Shown: positions 25,248-34,344, counted from the stretch's first letter. The stretch: DNA of 54,306 bases from Paenibacillus glycanilyticus (GCF_030161375.1 NZ_BSSQ01000023.1:1-54306), one strand, 5' to 3'. Made by a program: numbers and translations. Notes: a model not told the origin generated them from the letters alone.

Positions 25248-25284
25248 AGGCCGTTAAATGTCCTTACATCTAGCGGCCTTTATG
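25248..25284 (+). promoter_or_regulatory. Hairpin between argG and argH
   Basis: Stem aggccg/cggcct (25248-25253 with 25274-25279), continued by a G-U pair, ta/ta and atgt/acat around a small loop, with only a short T run. It may be a weak terminator or a processing or stability element before argH. Confidence 0.45.
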
Positions 25285-25309
25285 GCAATTTCGGGAGGGA
25301 GTGTACGAA

Positions 25310-26725
25310 GTGAGCAAATTGTGGGGCGGCCGGTTCACGAAGAAGACCGACCAATTGGTAGAGGAATATACAGCATCCATCATGTTTGACAAAGAGCTTG
25401 CCGAAGAGGATATCCAAGGCAGCTTGGCGCATGTCACGATGCTTGGCAAGCAAGGCATCTTGCCAGCAGACGACGTTGAGGCGATCAAAGACGGCCTGCA
25501 CCGCGTGCTGCAGCGCATCAAACGCAATGATATCGAATTCTCCATTTCCGATGAAGACATTCATATGAATATCGAAAAAACGCTGATCGACGACGTTGGC
25601 CCGGTTGGCGGCAAGCTTCATACCGGCCGCAGCCGTAACGACCAAGTGGCAACGGACATGCACTTGTACTTGCGCAAACGCGTCGTGGAATTTGTGGACA
25701 TGCTCCATAAGCTGCAATCCGCGCTGATCGAGCAGGCGAAAGCGAACATCGACACGATCGTGCCGGGTTACACGCATTTGCAGCGTGCGCAGCCAATCCT
25801 GTTCGCCCACCATCTGATGGCTTACGTGTCGATGTTTGGCCGCGACCTGGAGCGTCTGCAAGACAGCTACAAGCGCATCAACATGCTGCCGCTTGGCGCC
25901 GGCGCTTTGGCGGGAACAACATTCCCGATCGACCGCCATTTTGTAGCCAGCCAGCTGAAGTTCGACCGCGTGTACGAGAACAGCCTGGATGCGGTAAGCG
26001 ACCGCGACTTCATCCTCGAGTTCTTGTCCCATGCGTCCATCATCATGATGCATCTGTCGCGTCTGAGCGAAGAGCTGATCCTCTGGTCGAGCACGGAGTT
26101 CCGTTTCGTTGAGCTGGATGACGCGTTCTGCACGGGCAGCAGCATTATGCCGCAGAAGAAAAATCCGGACGTGCCGGAGCTTGTCCGCGGCAAAACCGGC
26201 CGGGTATACGGCAACCTTGTTGGCCTCCTGACCGTCCTCAAATCCTTGCCGCTTGCTTACAACAAGGATATGCAGGAAGACAAGGAAGGCATGTTTGATA
26301 CGGTGAAAACGATGCAAGGCGCGCTTCAACTGTTCGCACCGATGATCGCTACGATGAAGGTGAACAAACAGCAAATGCGCCAAGCCGTGAACCAGGACTT
26401 CTCGAACGCAACGGACATCGCCGACTTCCTCGTTGGCAAAGGCCTGCCGTTCCGCCAAGCGCATGAAGTCATCGGCAAGACGGTATTGTACTGCATCGAG
26501 CAGAACAAATACCTGCTTGACCTGACGCTCGAAGAGTTCAAGCAGTTCTCGCAGCTGTTCGACGACCGCATCTACAACGTGCTTCAGCCGGAGCAGGTTG
26601 TTAATGCCCGCAACGTCTACGGCGGTACCGCAAAAGTGCAGGTGGAAGCGGCAATTGCCCGCGCCGAGCAGGTGCTCGAACAAACCGCGGCTTGGGTCAC
26701 CGAATTCGCCGAGAAAAGCCGTTAA
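25310..26725 (+). CDS. argH: Argininosuccinate lyase
   Basis: A 471-residue homotetrameric lyase of the fumarase/aspartase superfamily that releases arginine and fumarate in the last step. The N-terminus SKLWGGRFTKKTD is typical of the enzyme, TGRSRNDQVATDMHLYLR contains conserved contact residues, and the signature GSSIMPQKKNPD carries the mobile catalytic-loop serine. GTG 25310 is favoured over GTG 25301 because gggaggg (25293-25299) is at the better distance and the protein then starts like known ArgH. A bidirectional terminator follows. Confidence 0.96.
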   Translation: MSKLWGGRFTKKTDQLVEEYTASIMFDKELAEEDIQGSLAHVTMLGKQGILPADDVEAIKDGLHRVLQRIKRNDIEFSISDEDIHMNIEKTLIDDVGPVGGKLHTGRSRNDQVATDMHLYLRKRVVEFVDMLHKLQSALIEQAKANIDTIVPGYTHLQRAQPILFAHHLMAYVSMFGRDLERLQDSYKRINMLPLGAGALAGTTFPIDRHFVASQLKFDRVYENSLDAVSDRDFILEFLSHASIIMMHLSRLSEELILWSSTEFRFVELDDAFCTGSSIMPQKKNPDVPELVRGKTGRVYGNLVGLLTVLKSLPLAYNKDMQEDKEGMFDTVKTMQGALQLFAPMIATMKVNKQQMRQAVNQDFSNATDIADFLVGKGLPFRQAHEVIGKTVLYCIEQNKYLLDLTLEEFKQFSQLFDDRIYNVLQPEQVVNARNVYGGTAKVQVEAAIARAEQVLEQTAAWVTEFAEKSR

Positions 26726-26747
26726 GCGAATAGCCTGATTTAGCACG

Positions 26748-26796
26748 AAAAAGCTACCCGTTCCCGCCACATGGCTGGGAGGGGTAGCTTTTTTTC
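26748..26796. terminator. Bidirectional terminator between argH and the VanW gene
   Basis: Twelve-bp stem aaaaagctaccc/gggtagcttttt with T runs on both strands, suiting the convergent genes on either side. Confidence 0.88.
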
Positions 26797-26804
26797 GTTC
26801 CGGA

Positions 26805-28235
26805 TCAGATTCCGTCCTCCACAACGCCGCCCGAGTTTTGCGAGCCGGCCGAGCCGCCGGCGCCTGCCGCAACATGGACGATGACAGGCTGCGCTCTGTA
26901 CGTGTCATGCGTAATTTTTTCGCGGGAGACCTGCTTGCCGTCTTTGAACATGGTGCGGTACGTATCGACGACATAACCAACGGAGCCCTTCTGAACGGTA
27001 ACGCTTTGTCCGGCGCCAAGCGTTTTATCCGTTACCTTTTGTACCGCAGGCTGCACGGTCTTGACCAGAACCGAATCAATATCGTAGCGGATGTTGTCCG
27101 GCATCGTGCCAAATAATTTTACCGTCAGCTTGCGGTTCTCTACTACTGTGCGGATAATCAGCTTTTTGCCGGTGGAGTTCCGGAAGCGGAAGTCGATTGA
27201 ACCGGAAGCGAAAGTTGCATCCTGGCCTTTAGGCAGATAGGAGACCGGGAGGGAGTGGTTGCGACGCTCGACGATATCGATACCCGCCGTGCGGATAATC
27301 GCATTGTACAGCGTACTCGACACCTGACAGATCCCGCCGCCGATGCCCGGCACCAGCTTGCCGTTAGAAATAACCGGCGCTTCCTTGTAGCCGAATTCCT
27401 TTTCTGTTTTTGCTACAACATCGCCGTAAGAGAACACTTCGCCGGGTTCCAGCACCCAATCATTTAACGCTTTCGCCGTGGAGGTCACGTTGTAGGCCCG
27501 GCCCTCCGCGCTGGTTGAGAAGTCGGTCGTTAACTCCATGATTTTGCGGTCGATGCCTTCAGCCTTCAGTTTCTCCAGCGTGATGTCCGGATGAACGGTC
27601 TTCACGCCAAGCTGAACGGACAACTTCTGTTCCGGCTGACCGCCAAGTTGGTTGTCAGGCACGATGATCCATGAAGCCACCTGCTTCTCGAGCGGCTCAA
27701 CGTCGATCCGGTAGGCTTCCGTATGCGGCGTATAGACCACCTTGTCGTTATTGGTTATTGTCCTTGTTGCGTTTGCAGGCTCATTTGAATCGATCCAATC
27801 CCATTGTGCGCGTACGAGTTTGTCAAAGACGGCGGGGTCATAGGTTTGCTTCAGTTCAAATGAGGTAGGGAAGTGATAGCGGAACTTCGCCCGGGTCCAT
27901 GCATTTCCCGTACGGAGCTTTTTGAGCTCGGTTTTTACCCCTGCGAACTCCGCCTTGTAGCCGATCTCGGCAGCTTTCCATTCCTTGTTGCCCTCCGCTT
28001 TCGCCGCGGCGTTGCCTTCCACCGTAACGGTCCGGCTCTCCAGCATTTGCTCATATTGATCAAGCTTTGTCAGCGCATCGTCAACCGGCATTCCCCCGAT
28101 ATCCACGCCCCCGGCCATTACCTTCTCTGGAACCGTATCCTGCCCGGCATAATAGGACAGGGCGCCATAGCCGACAGTTCCGATCAGCAGCAGCGCAAAA
28201 ATAATAATCAACCATAAGTGCAGCTTTTTCACCAT
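26805..28235 (-). CDS. VanW family protein with G5 domain, membrane-anchored
   Basis: A 476-residue envelope protein. An N-terminal membrane segment (LWLIIIFALLLIGTVGYGAL) follows a short basic tail. A region related to putative peptidoglycan-binding domains comes next (VMAGGVDIGGMPVDDALTKLDQ). The VanW domain contains GIGGGICQVSSTLYNAI, and a C-terminal G5-like module (DKTLGAGQSVTVQKGSVGYVVDTYRTMF is its core) comes before a Gly/Ser tail. G5 domains are thought to bind N-acetylglucosamine, so a cell-wall role is likely; the exact function of VanW domains is unknown. The frame is open far upstream, but ATG 28235 has a ribosome-binding site (aaagggtgg) and starts the signal anchor. It is transcribed opposite to its neighbours. 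Confidence 0.88.
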   Translation of the reverse strand: MVKKLHLWLIIIFALLLIGTVGYGALSYYAGQDTVPEKVMAGGVDIGGMPVDDALTKLDQYEQMLESRTVTVEGNAAAKAEGNKEWKAAEIGYKAEFAGVKTELKKLRTGNAWTRAKFRYHFPTSFELKQTYDPAVFDKLVRAQWDWIDSNEPANATRTITNNDKVVYTPHTEAYRIDVEPLEKQVASWIIVPDNQLGGQPEQKLSVQLGVKTVHPDITLEKLKAEGIDRKIMELTTDFSTSAEGRAYNVTSTAKALNDWVLEPGEVFSYGDVVAKTEKEFGYKEAPVISNGKLVPGIGGGICQVSSTLYNAIIRTAGIDIVERRNHSLPVSYLPKGQDATFASGSIDFRFRNSTGKKLIIRTVVENRKLTVKLFGTMPDNIRYDIDSVLVKTVQPAVQKVTDKTLGAGQSVTVQKGSVGYVVDTYRTMFKDGKQVSREKITHDTYRAQPVIVHVAAGAGGSAGSQNSGGVVEDGI

Positions 28236-28497
28236 TGAAAGACCACCCTTTCCTCTCAAAAATGACAGTGTTTCATGTATATGCAATGGACAGGAACGAC
28301 TTGTCATTTGCTTTACATTCATCTCTTTCGCCATCAGGCGACAAGGGCGTTTTGTCGAAAAAATGCCAACAAACCGCGCCAATTCGGGCTCCAAAACCTT
28401 TATGAGAATTGTGAAAAATGAAGAAATAAGACCCAATGTGAAGGATTTGGTATATCTTTGTCGAATAACTAATTTTGATAAAAAACAGGATGTGATA

Positions 28498-29187
28498 ATG
28501 TTGATAGAGATGCAAGACATATGGAAGACTTACACCGACGGTACTCACGCCCTGCGCGGCGTATCTGTCCGCATAGATCGCAACGAATTCGTCTACCTCG
28601 TTGGCCCTTCCGGCGCCGGCAAATCCACGTTTATGAAACTGATCTACCGTGAGGAAGTGCCGACCAAAGGCCAACTGTCCGTCAACGGTTTCAATATAGG
28701 CAAGCTAAAGCCTCGCAAAATCCCTTACGTCAGACGAAACATAGGCGTTATTTTTCAAGATTTCCGACTCCTTCCGAAGTTGACCGTGTACGAAAACGTC
28801 GCCTTCGCGATGGAAGTAATCGAAGCGCCCCGCCGTCTCATCAAGAAACGGACGATGGAAGTGCTCGATCTGGTCGGACTTAAACATAAGCATGCCAGCT
28901 TGCCGGCTCAACTGTCCGGCGGCGAGCAACAGCGCGTTGCGATCGCGCGCGCGATCGTGAACAACCCGACTGTCATCGTAGCGGACGAGCCGACCGGCAA
29001 CCTGGATCCCGAGACATCCTGGGGCATTATGAATCTGCTCGAGGAGATTAACTTCCGGGGAGCAACGATCGTAATGGCTACCCACAACAAAGAGATCGTG
29101 AACACGATGCGCAAACGCGTTATCGCCATCGAGAACGGCAACATCGCCCGCGATGAAGCAAGAGGGGAGTACGGGTATGAAACTTAG
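28498..29187 (+). CDS. ftsE: FtsE, cell-division ABC ATPase
   Basis: A 229-residue ATPase that partners with FtsX to control peptidoglycan hydrolases. Walker A (GPSGAGKST), Q-loop (FQDFRLLPKLTVYENVAF), signature LSGGEQQR and Walker B (VIVADEPTGNLDP) are intact. The frame is open 135 bases upstream, but ATG 28498 (preceded by acagga) reproduces the standard N-terminus LIEMQDIWKTY. It overlaps ftsX by 11 bases. No convincing promoter was found in the 262-base gap that it shares with the divergent VanW gene. Confidence 0.96.
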   Translation: MLIEMQDIWKTYTDGTHALRGVSVRIDRNEFVYLVGPSGAGKSTFMKLIYREEVPTKGQLSVNGFNIGKLKPRKIPYVRRNIGVIFQDFRLLPKLTVYENVAFAMEVIEAPRRLIKKRTMEVLDLVGLKHKHASLPAQLSGGEQQRVAIARAIVNNPTVIVADEPTGNLDPETSWGIMNLLEEINFRGATIVMATHNKEIVNTMRKRVIAIENGNIARDEARGEYGYET

Positions 29188-30094
29188 TACGCTGCTCCGG
29201 CATCTTCGCGAAGGCTTCAAGAACATCATCCGGAACGGCTGGATGTCCTTTGCTTCCATCAGCTCGATCTTTTTCTCGTTATTCCTATTGGGCGTATTCG
29301 TTCTGCTAGCGCTCAACATCAACAGCATGGCTTCCAACATCGAGAGCCAGGTGCAAATCCGCGTCTACCTGCAGACGGATATCGACCAGCAGAAAGCGAA
29401 TCAGCTGGAGAACAAAATCCGCAAGCTGTCCGACGTAAGCAAAGTCGAGTTTGTATCCAAGGAGAAAGGTCTTGAACTGCTCCGCAAAAACCTCGGCAAA
29501 GACGGCGACGCGCTGCTTGACGGTTACGACCAAGCGAGCAACCCGCTGCCGGATTCCTTCACCGTTGAGGTGTTTGATCCGCAGAACATTGCGGCAACGG
29601 CAAGCCAGATTACGGCGCTCAACAACGGAGACGAGACAAAGCCGATCACAAGCGTGAAATACGGACAAGGCACCGTTGAGAAAATGTTCAAGATTACGAA
29701 CGCCATCCGCAACATTGGTCTTATTGTCGTTATTGGCCTTGGGGTTACGGCGATGTTCCTGATCTCGACGACGATCAAAATGACGATTCTGGCAAGACGC
29801 CGCGAGATTGGCATCATGAAGCTGGTCGGAGCGACGAATTCTTTTATCCGCTGGCCGTTTTTCGTTGAAGGTGCTTTGATCGGCATCGTGGCTTCGGGCA
29901 TTACGACGGTCGTTGTTCTGATGGCTTATTCGGAGCTCGTGCGGCTTAATGAAGTAGAGCTGGGACTGCTCATGATCAAGCTCATCCCGGTTGCGGATTG
30001 CGGTTGGAAAATCGCAACGCTGCTTATTGGCCTCGGCAGCCTGCTCGGGGTGTGGGGAAGTGTAATTTCGGTACGTAAATATTTGAAAGTGTAG
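29177..30094 (+). CDS. ftsX: FtsX, cell-division ABC permease-like protein
   Basis: A 305-residue membrane protein with the FtsX/MacB layout: one transmembrane helix near residues 25-50 (SISSIFFSLFLLGVFVLLAL), an extracytoplasmic domain of about 120 residues, then three C-terminal helices (IGLIVVIGLGVTAMFLIST, FFVEGALIGIVASGITTVVVL and IATLLIGLGSLLGVWGSVI). The extracellular domain is where partner hydrolases bind. ATG 29177 has a ribosome-binding site agagggga; an earlier in-frame ATG (29153) lacks one. The M23 peptidase gene begins 12 bp after its stop. Confidence 0.95.
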   Translation: MKLSTLLRHLREGFKNIIRNGWMSFASISSIFFSLFLLGVFVLLALNINSMASNIESQVQIRVYLQTDIDQQKANQLENKIRKLSDVSKVEFVSKEKGLELLRKNLGKDGDALLDGYDQASNPLPDSFTVEVFDPQNIAATASQITALNNGDETKPITSVKYGQGTVEKMFKITNAIRNIGLIVVIGLGVTAMFLISTTIKMTILARRREIGIMKLVGATNSFIRWPFFVEGALIGIVASGITTVVVLMAYSELVRLNEVELGLLMIKLIPVADCGWKIATLLIGLGSLLGVWGSVISVRKYLKV

Positions 30095-30106
30095 GTGACC
30101 CCTCAG

Positions 30107-31276
30107 GTGAAGAAAAAACTATTTATCGTCATAACGATGTTGACTGTATTTATGTTGCAGCCTGTTGGCGGAAATGCCGCATCTTCTATCGATAAAATCA
30201 ACAAGGATCTTGCCGCGGCAAAGAAACAGATCGAGCAGGCGCAACAAAGCGCTAAAAACGCCGATCAACAGAAGGCTAATATTTCCGTTAAAAAAGAAGA
30301 TGCCCAGCAAGCGATTATGAAGCTTAACGAGCAACTCGACAACGTCACGGACAACATGAATTACGTGCAAGGCCAAGTAGACTCCAAGGAAGTAGAGCTC
30401 AAGAAGGCCGGCAAAGAACTCGACAAGGCCGAAGAGCAGGTAAAGGACCGGAATGAGCTGCTCCAATCCCGCCTGAAGCTGATGTACGAGAATGGCGCCG
30501 TTTCTTATCTGGAAGTGCTCTTCAGCGCAACAAGCTTCTCCGATTTCATTGACCGGTTCGATTCGTTGCACTCCATCCTTAGCCAGGACCGCACGATTCT
30601 CGAACAGCATAAGAAAGACAAAGCGCTGGTTGAAGAGAAGAAGGCGAACGTGGAGACTGCCCTCGGCGAAGTGAAGACGATGTATACGAAGCTGCAATCG
30701 TACAAGTCGGAGCTTGACCAGAAGGAAGAGGAAAAGGAAACTTTAATCGCCCAATACAACGATCAAATCGAAGAGCTTGAAGATATTAGCGAAGAGCAAG
30801 AGCAGCTGCTGCTTGCGCTCGCCAAGAAAGTATCGGATTTGAACAAGAAGAAAAACGCGATCAAGAAGCCTTTCTCCGGCGGTAAGCTGGGAATGCCGCT
30901 TCGCAGCAACTACCGGATCAGCTCGAACTTTGGTTACCGGATTCATCCGATTACCCATGTAAGAAAGCTGCATGCGGGGATTGACTTCGCCGTACCGCAA
31001 GGAACGGACGTGTACGCTGCCGAATCCGGCGTTGTTATCGTAGCTCAAGCTTGGAGCGGCTATGGCAATACGGTTGTCATCGACCATGGTAACGGACTAT
31101 GGACATTGTACGGCCATCTGCGCAATGGGGGAATCATGGTTAAAACCGGCCAAAGCGTGAAAAAAGGCGAGAAAGTTGCGGAATCCGGCAATACGGGCGA
31201 TTCGACAGGACCGCATCTTCACTTCGAGGTTCGTAAGAATGAAGTAGCGGTTGATCCCGCAGGATACTTGAAATAA
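30107..31276 (+). CDS. Exported coiled-coil M23 endopeptidase, likely FtsEX partner
   Basis: A 389-residue protein with a signal peptide (VITMLTVFMLQPVGGNAA), a long coiled coil (about residues 25-255, rich in Lys, Glu and Gln) and a C-terminal LytM/M23 domain. All zinc and catalytic residues look intact: HAGID (His and Asp), YGHL, and HLHFEV. It resembles EnvC and PcsB in layout, but EnvC has a degenerate M23 site, so this one is more likely an active peptidoglycan endopeptidase. GTG 30107 was chosen with gtaggtga as ribosome-binding site; a GTG at 30095, abutting the ftsX stop, is the alternative. Position next to ftsX strongly suggests control by FtsEX. Confidence 0.92.
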   Translation: MKKKLFIVITMLTVFMLQPVGGNAASSIDKINKDLAAAKKQIEQAQQSAKNADQQKANISVKKEDAQQAIMKLNEQLDNVTDNMNYVQGQVDSKEVELKKAGKELDKAEEQVKDRNELLQSRLKLMYENGAVSYLEVLFSATSFSDFIDRFDSLHSILSQDRTILEQHKKDKALVEEKKANVETALGEVKTMYTKLQSYKSELDQKEEEKETLIAQYNDQIEELEDISEEQEQLLLALAKKVSDLNKKKNAIKKPFSGGKLGMPLRSNYRISSNFGYRIHPITHVRKLHAGIDFAVPQGTDVYAAESGVVIVAQAWSGYGNTVVIDHGNGLWTLYGHLRNGGIMVKTGQSVKKGEKVAESGNTGDSTGPHLHFEVRKNEVAVDPAGYLK

Positions 31277-31292
31277 GGTTGAAACCGATAAT

Positions 31293-31350
31293 GAAGGCAT
31301 ACGAGGGAGGCGGAAGATAGTCCGCCATTCCAACCGTATGCCTTCTCCTT
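31293..31350 (+). terminator. Long hairpin after the M23 gene
   Basis: Perfect 11-bp stem gaaggcatacg/cgtatgccttc (31293-31303 with 31335-31345), with an inner ggcgga/tccgcc helix. The T run is weak (tccttatt), so termination may be partial. Confidence 0.65.
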
Positions 31351-31443
31351 ATTAGGAAGAAGTTGCAAATAAATATGGACAGCTTATCATATACTAATAA
31401 GGTTCGCGAAAAACAGTGGTCAGATGATAAGGTGGTGTCGAAC

Positions 31444-32889
31444 GTGTATTTTAAAGGAAGAACCGTCGTTGTCCTGTTGCTGATGACAATGGTAGCTTCG
31501 GTGCTTGTAACGCTCTCCATAGGCGATCAAATACCGACAAGCGGCAAGCGGGCATCCGTATCTGCGGCTGCGGCGAGCGACCGGAACGGTCTAAGCGCGA
31601 AGGAAGAATCCAAAATCAATGCGGTTCTCGGTTTAATTGAAACCAAATATTTTAAGGACATTGACCGGGACGAGCTGGTTGACGGAGCGGTTAGAGGCAT
31701 GATGGAATCGCTCGATGATCCTTATTCGGTTTATATGGAGAAGGATGTGGCCAAGCAGTTCTCCGAGTCGATTGAAGGGTCGTTCTCCGGCATAGGAGCA
31801 GAAGTTACGCTTGAGAAGGGCAAAGTTGTCGTTGTTGCTCCGATCAAGGGCTCGCCGGCGGAGAAGGCCGGATTGCTCGCGAAAGATATCGTATTGTCGG
31901 TGAATGGCGATAAGCTGGACGGACTTACGCTAAACGATGCGGTTGGGAAGATTCGCGGCCCCAAAGGGACCAAAGCGAAACTTCGGATTGAGCGGTCCGG
32001 CAATACCCAGCCGATTGATCTGATTCTCGTCCGCGATGATATTGACGTGGAGACGGTATATGCCAATCTGCGCGATGATGGCGTAGGGGTTATCGAGATC
32101 CGCCAGTTCTCCCTGAATACGGCCGACCGGTTCAAGGAAGAACTGGCCAAGCTGGAGAAGCAGGGGATGAAAGGCCTTGTCATAGACGTGCGCAATGATC
32201 CGGGCGGCGTGCTGCCTGTTGTTGTGGAGATCGCCCAACAGTTTATTCCGAAAGGCGAGACGATCGTTCAGGTCGAAGACCGCGATGGTCACCGCGACAA
32301 AACAACTTCGCAAGGCGGCGGCAAAGACTATCCGATTGCGGTATTGATGAATAAAGGCAGCGCCAGCGCGTCGGAAATTCTGGCAGGGGCATTGCAGGAG
32401 CGGGCTGGAGCTACGCTAGTCGGAGAGACCTCCTACGGCAAAGGAACCGTACAGGTCAGCTATAACAAAACGCTTGGCGACGGCAGTCTGGTGAAGATGA
32501 CGATCGCGAAATGGCTAACGCCGGATGGCAATTGGATTCATCAGAAGGGGATCAAGCCTAATGTTGAAGTACAGCCTCCCAAGCTGTATACGGTAGCTAG
32601 ATTTTCGCTGACGGATACGTTGCGCAAAGATATGATCGGCGAGCAAATCCGCAACGCGCAAGTTATGTTGTCCGGCCTTGGTTACACGACGCAGCGCGAG
32701 GACGGGTACTACAACGCCGAGACCGAGCAGGCTGTAAGAACGTTCCAAACCGATGCGGGACTTCCGGTTACGGGCGAGCTTGATGCCAAGACGGCCGGCG
32801 CTCTTGAGCAGGCGGTCGTGAAATGGATTAAAGACAATAAGAACGATAAACAGCTGCTGGAAGCAATCAAAACGGTCAGCAGGAAATAA
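31444..32889 (+). CDS. C-terminal processing peptidase, S41 family, with peptidoglycan-binding domain
   Basis: A 481-residue serine protease of the CtpA/CtpB family. An N-terminal membrane anchor (VVVLLLMTMVASVLVTLSIG) is followed by a linker, a PDZ domain (GIGAEVTLEKGKVVVVAPIKG), and the S41 core with catalytic Ser in GSASASEILAGAL and Lys in SYGKGTVQ. A C-terminal peptidoglycan-binding domain (LSGLGYTTQREDGYYNAETE) ends the chain. GTG 31444 is preferred because aaggtgg lies 8 bases upstream; in-frame ATG 31375 and TTG 31363 would add up to 27 residues. B. subtilis CtpB, in the same syntenic position, cleaves SpoIVFA during sporulation; that role is possible here. Confidence 0.92.
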   Translation: MYFKGRTVVVLLLMTMVASVLVTLSIGDQIPTSGKRASVSAAAASDRNGLSAKEESKINAVLGLIETKYFKDIDRDELVDGAVRGMMESLDDPYSVYMEKDVAKQFSESIEGSFSGIGAEVTLEKGKVVVVAPIKGSPAEKAGLLAKDIVLSVNGDKLDGLTLNDAVGKIRGPKGTKAKLRIERSGNTQPIDLILVRDDIDVETVYANLRDDGVGVIEIRQFSLNTADRFKEELAKLEKQGMKGLVIDVRNDPGGVLPVVVEIAQQFIPKGETIVQVEDRDGHRDKTTSQGGGKDYPIAVLMNKGSASASEILAGALQERAGATLVGETSYGKGTVQVSYNKTLGDGSLVKMTIAKWLTPDGNWIHQKGIKPNVEVQPPKLYTVARFSLTDTLRKDMIGEQIRNAQVMLSGLGYTTQREDGYYNAETEQAVRTFQTDAGLPVTGELDAKTAGALEQAVVKWIKDNKNDKQLLEAIKTVSRK

Positions 32890-32910
32890 AGAGGAACTGT
32901 CGAATTTATA

Positions 32911-32950
32911 AAAGGTTGGCTCTTCTTTTCAGGAGTCAGCCTTTTATTTT
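32911..32950 (+). terminator. Terminator between ctpA-like gene and minJ-like gene
   Basis: Eleven-bp stem aaggttggctc/gagtcagcctt (two G-U pairs), 10-base loop, then ttttatttt. Confidence 0.83.
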
Positions 32951-32973
32951 GCGAATAGATGGGAGTGTAGCGA

Positions 32974-34287
32974 TTGGATGCAGCCAATGCTTTACTAGAT
33001 CAGTTTGGCACGGCGTTTGTACATTTGCTGGCGCAGCCTTTTTATTATATTGCGGTATTATTTATAATCTTGCAGTACACGAGGCAAATCAGCCTTGAAA
33101 GGCGAATGTTCGCCGTACGGTTGCATATATGGCCGCGATTAGTAGCGAAGGCGATGCTGGTAGGCTTAGTAGCCGGATTACTTGCTTCCGTTGTTGGAGC
33201 GTTTATTGGAATTAGTTTGACCGGGGACGCGGTATTGTGGCTATGGGGATCGGCTGCCGTATTGCTGGTGTTTCGGATTCGCTATTTATGTTTTGCTTAC
33301 GGGGCGGGCGTTCTCGCGCTTCTGCAATGGATGATCGGGTTTACGCCGCTTGAAGACAATGGCGGCTGGATTGGAGATATGGCTAGTTCCCTTGCGGGTT
33401 TGGATATGCCGGGCATTCTGGTGCTGGTGGCGCTGCTTCATCTGGTGGAAGCTTTCCTTGTTCGCAGGCAAGGGGACAAGCTGGCTACCCCGCTGTTCGT
33501 AGAAGGCAAACGGGGCAAGCTGGTCGGCGGATACATGCTGCAGGGCTTTTGGCCGGTTCCGATGCTGCTGCTTGTACCCGCGGCGGGGAGCGCTTCCGCG
33601 GTAGATCTGCCTTGGACGCCATTGTTTGGCGGGGATTGGACGCAAGGCTGGAGCGTTGTGGCGCTGCCGATGATTATCGGCTTCAGCGAAATGACGCGGA
33701 CGATGCTGCCAAGCGCGAAGGCGCGCCATGCAGCCAAAGGACTATTGTGGTACAGCTTGCTGCTGACCGGAGCGGCTTTGCTCGCTTGGTGGCTGCCGGC
33801 CTTGCTGCCGGTCGCCGCATTATGTTCGCTGCTGATGCACGAGGCGATCATCTGGCGCAGCCGCGTTGTGGAATCGGCGCAAAGTCCGCTGTACGTGAAC
33901 GACCAGCGCGGCCTTCGCATTCTTGGCATTGTACCTGGCACGCCGGCAGAAGCGATGAAGCTTTCGCCCGGAGAGATCATAGCGAAAGTAAACGGAAATC
34001 GCGTATATTCGAAAGAAGATCTTCACGAATCGCTGCAGAACAATTCGGGGATGTATAAGCTGGAAGTGCTGAATCAAGAAGGCGAGATCAAGTTTGTTCA
34101 GCGGGCGAGATATGAAGGCGAACATCACCAACTCGGCGTGATTCTGTCCCCGGACGAGCGGGCGACGTACTACGCATCTTCGGAGGTGGCGACTTTGCTT
34201 GATCTGCTGCGCCGGGCAAGAACGGCCAAGCGGCGAGGCAGAGCATTTGTAGAGGAAGACGATACTACCGGAACGCTGAATGTTTAG
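32974..34287 (+). CDS. minJ: MinJ-like polytopic membrane protein with PDZ domain
   Basis: A 437-residue protein with about seven hydrophobic helices over the first 290 residues (for example FYYIAVLFIILQY, LVGLVAGLLASVVGAFIGI, LLLTGAALLAWWLPALLPV) and a C-terminal PDZ domain (GLRILGIVPGTPAEAMKLSPGEII). Layout and location after ctpB and before uvrBA match B. subtilis MinJ, which bridges DivIVA and MinD at poles and septa. The start is TTG 32974 behind gggagtg; the nearby ATG 32978 is out of frame. Sequence similarity within MinJ is modest, so orthology is inferred mainly from layout and gene order. Confidence 0.82.
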   Translation: MDAANALLDQFGTAFVHLLAQPFYYIAVLFIILQYTRQISLERRMFAVRLHIWPRLVAKAMLVGLVAGLLASVVGAFIGISLTGDAVLWLWGSAAVLLVFRIRYLCFAYGAGVLALLQWMIGFTPLEDNGGWIGDMASSLAGLDMPGILVLVALLHLVEAFLVRRQGDKLATPLFVEGKRGKLVGGYMLQGFWPVPMLLLVPAAGSASAVDLPWTPLFGGDWTQGWSVVALPMIIGFSEMTRTMLPSAKARHAAKGLLWYSLLLTGAALLAWWLPALLPVAALCSLLMHEAIIWRSRVVESAQSPLYVNDQRGLRILGIVPGTPAEAMKLSPGEIIAKVNGNRVYSKEDLHESLQNNSGMYKLEVLNQEGEIKFVQRARYEGEHHQLGVILSPDERATYYASSEVATLLDLLRRARTAKRRGRAFVEEDDTTGTLNV

Positions 34288-34295
34288 ATAAGAAT

Positions 34296-34340
34296 AAGGG
34301 CTTTTCTTAGGCGGCTGCTTAGGGAAAGCCCTTCGATTTT
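34296..34340 (+). terminator. Terminator after the minJ-like gene
   Basis: Nine-bp stem aagggcttt/aaagccctt (34296-34304 with 34325-34333) with a 20-base loop, then cgatttt. Confidence 0.78.
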
Positions 34341-34344
34341 ATGT

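Noticed and set aside
25280..27019. A 579-codon minus-strand open frame across argH
   Set aside because: Shadow of argH on the opposite strand; it would also run through the bidirectional terminator and overlap the VanW gene.
28236..28520. A 95-residue N-terminal extension of the VanW protein
   Set aside because: It places a long polar stretch before an obvious signal anchor and overlaps the ftsE start; ATG 28235 has a ribosome-binding site.
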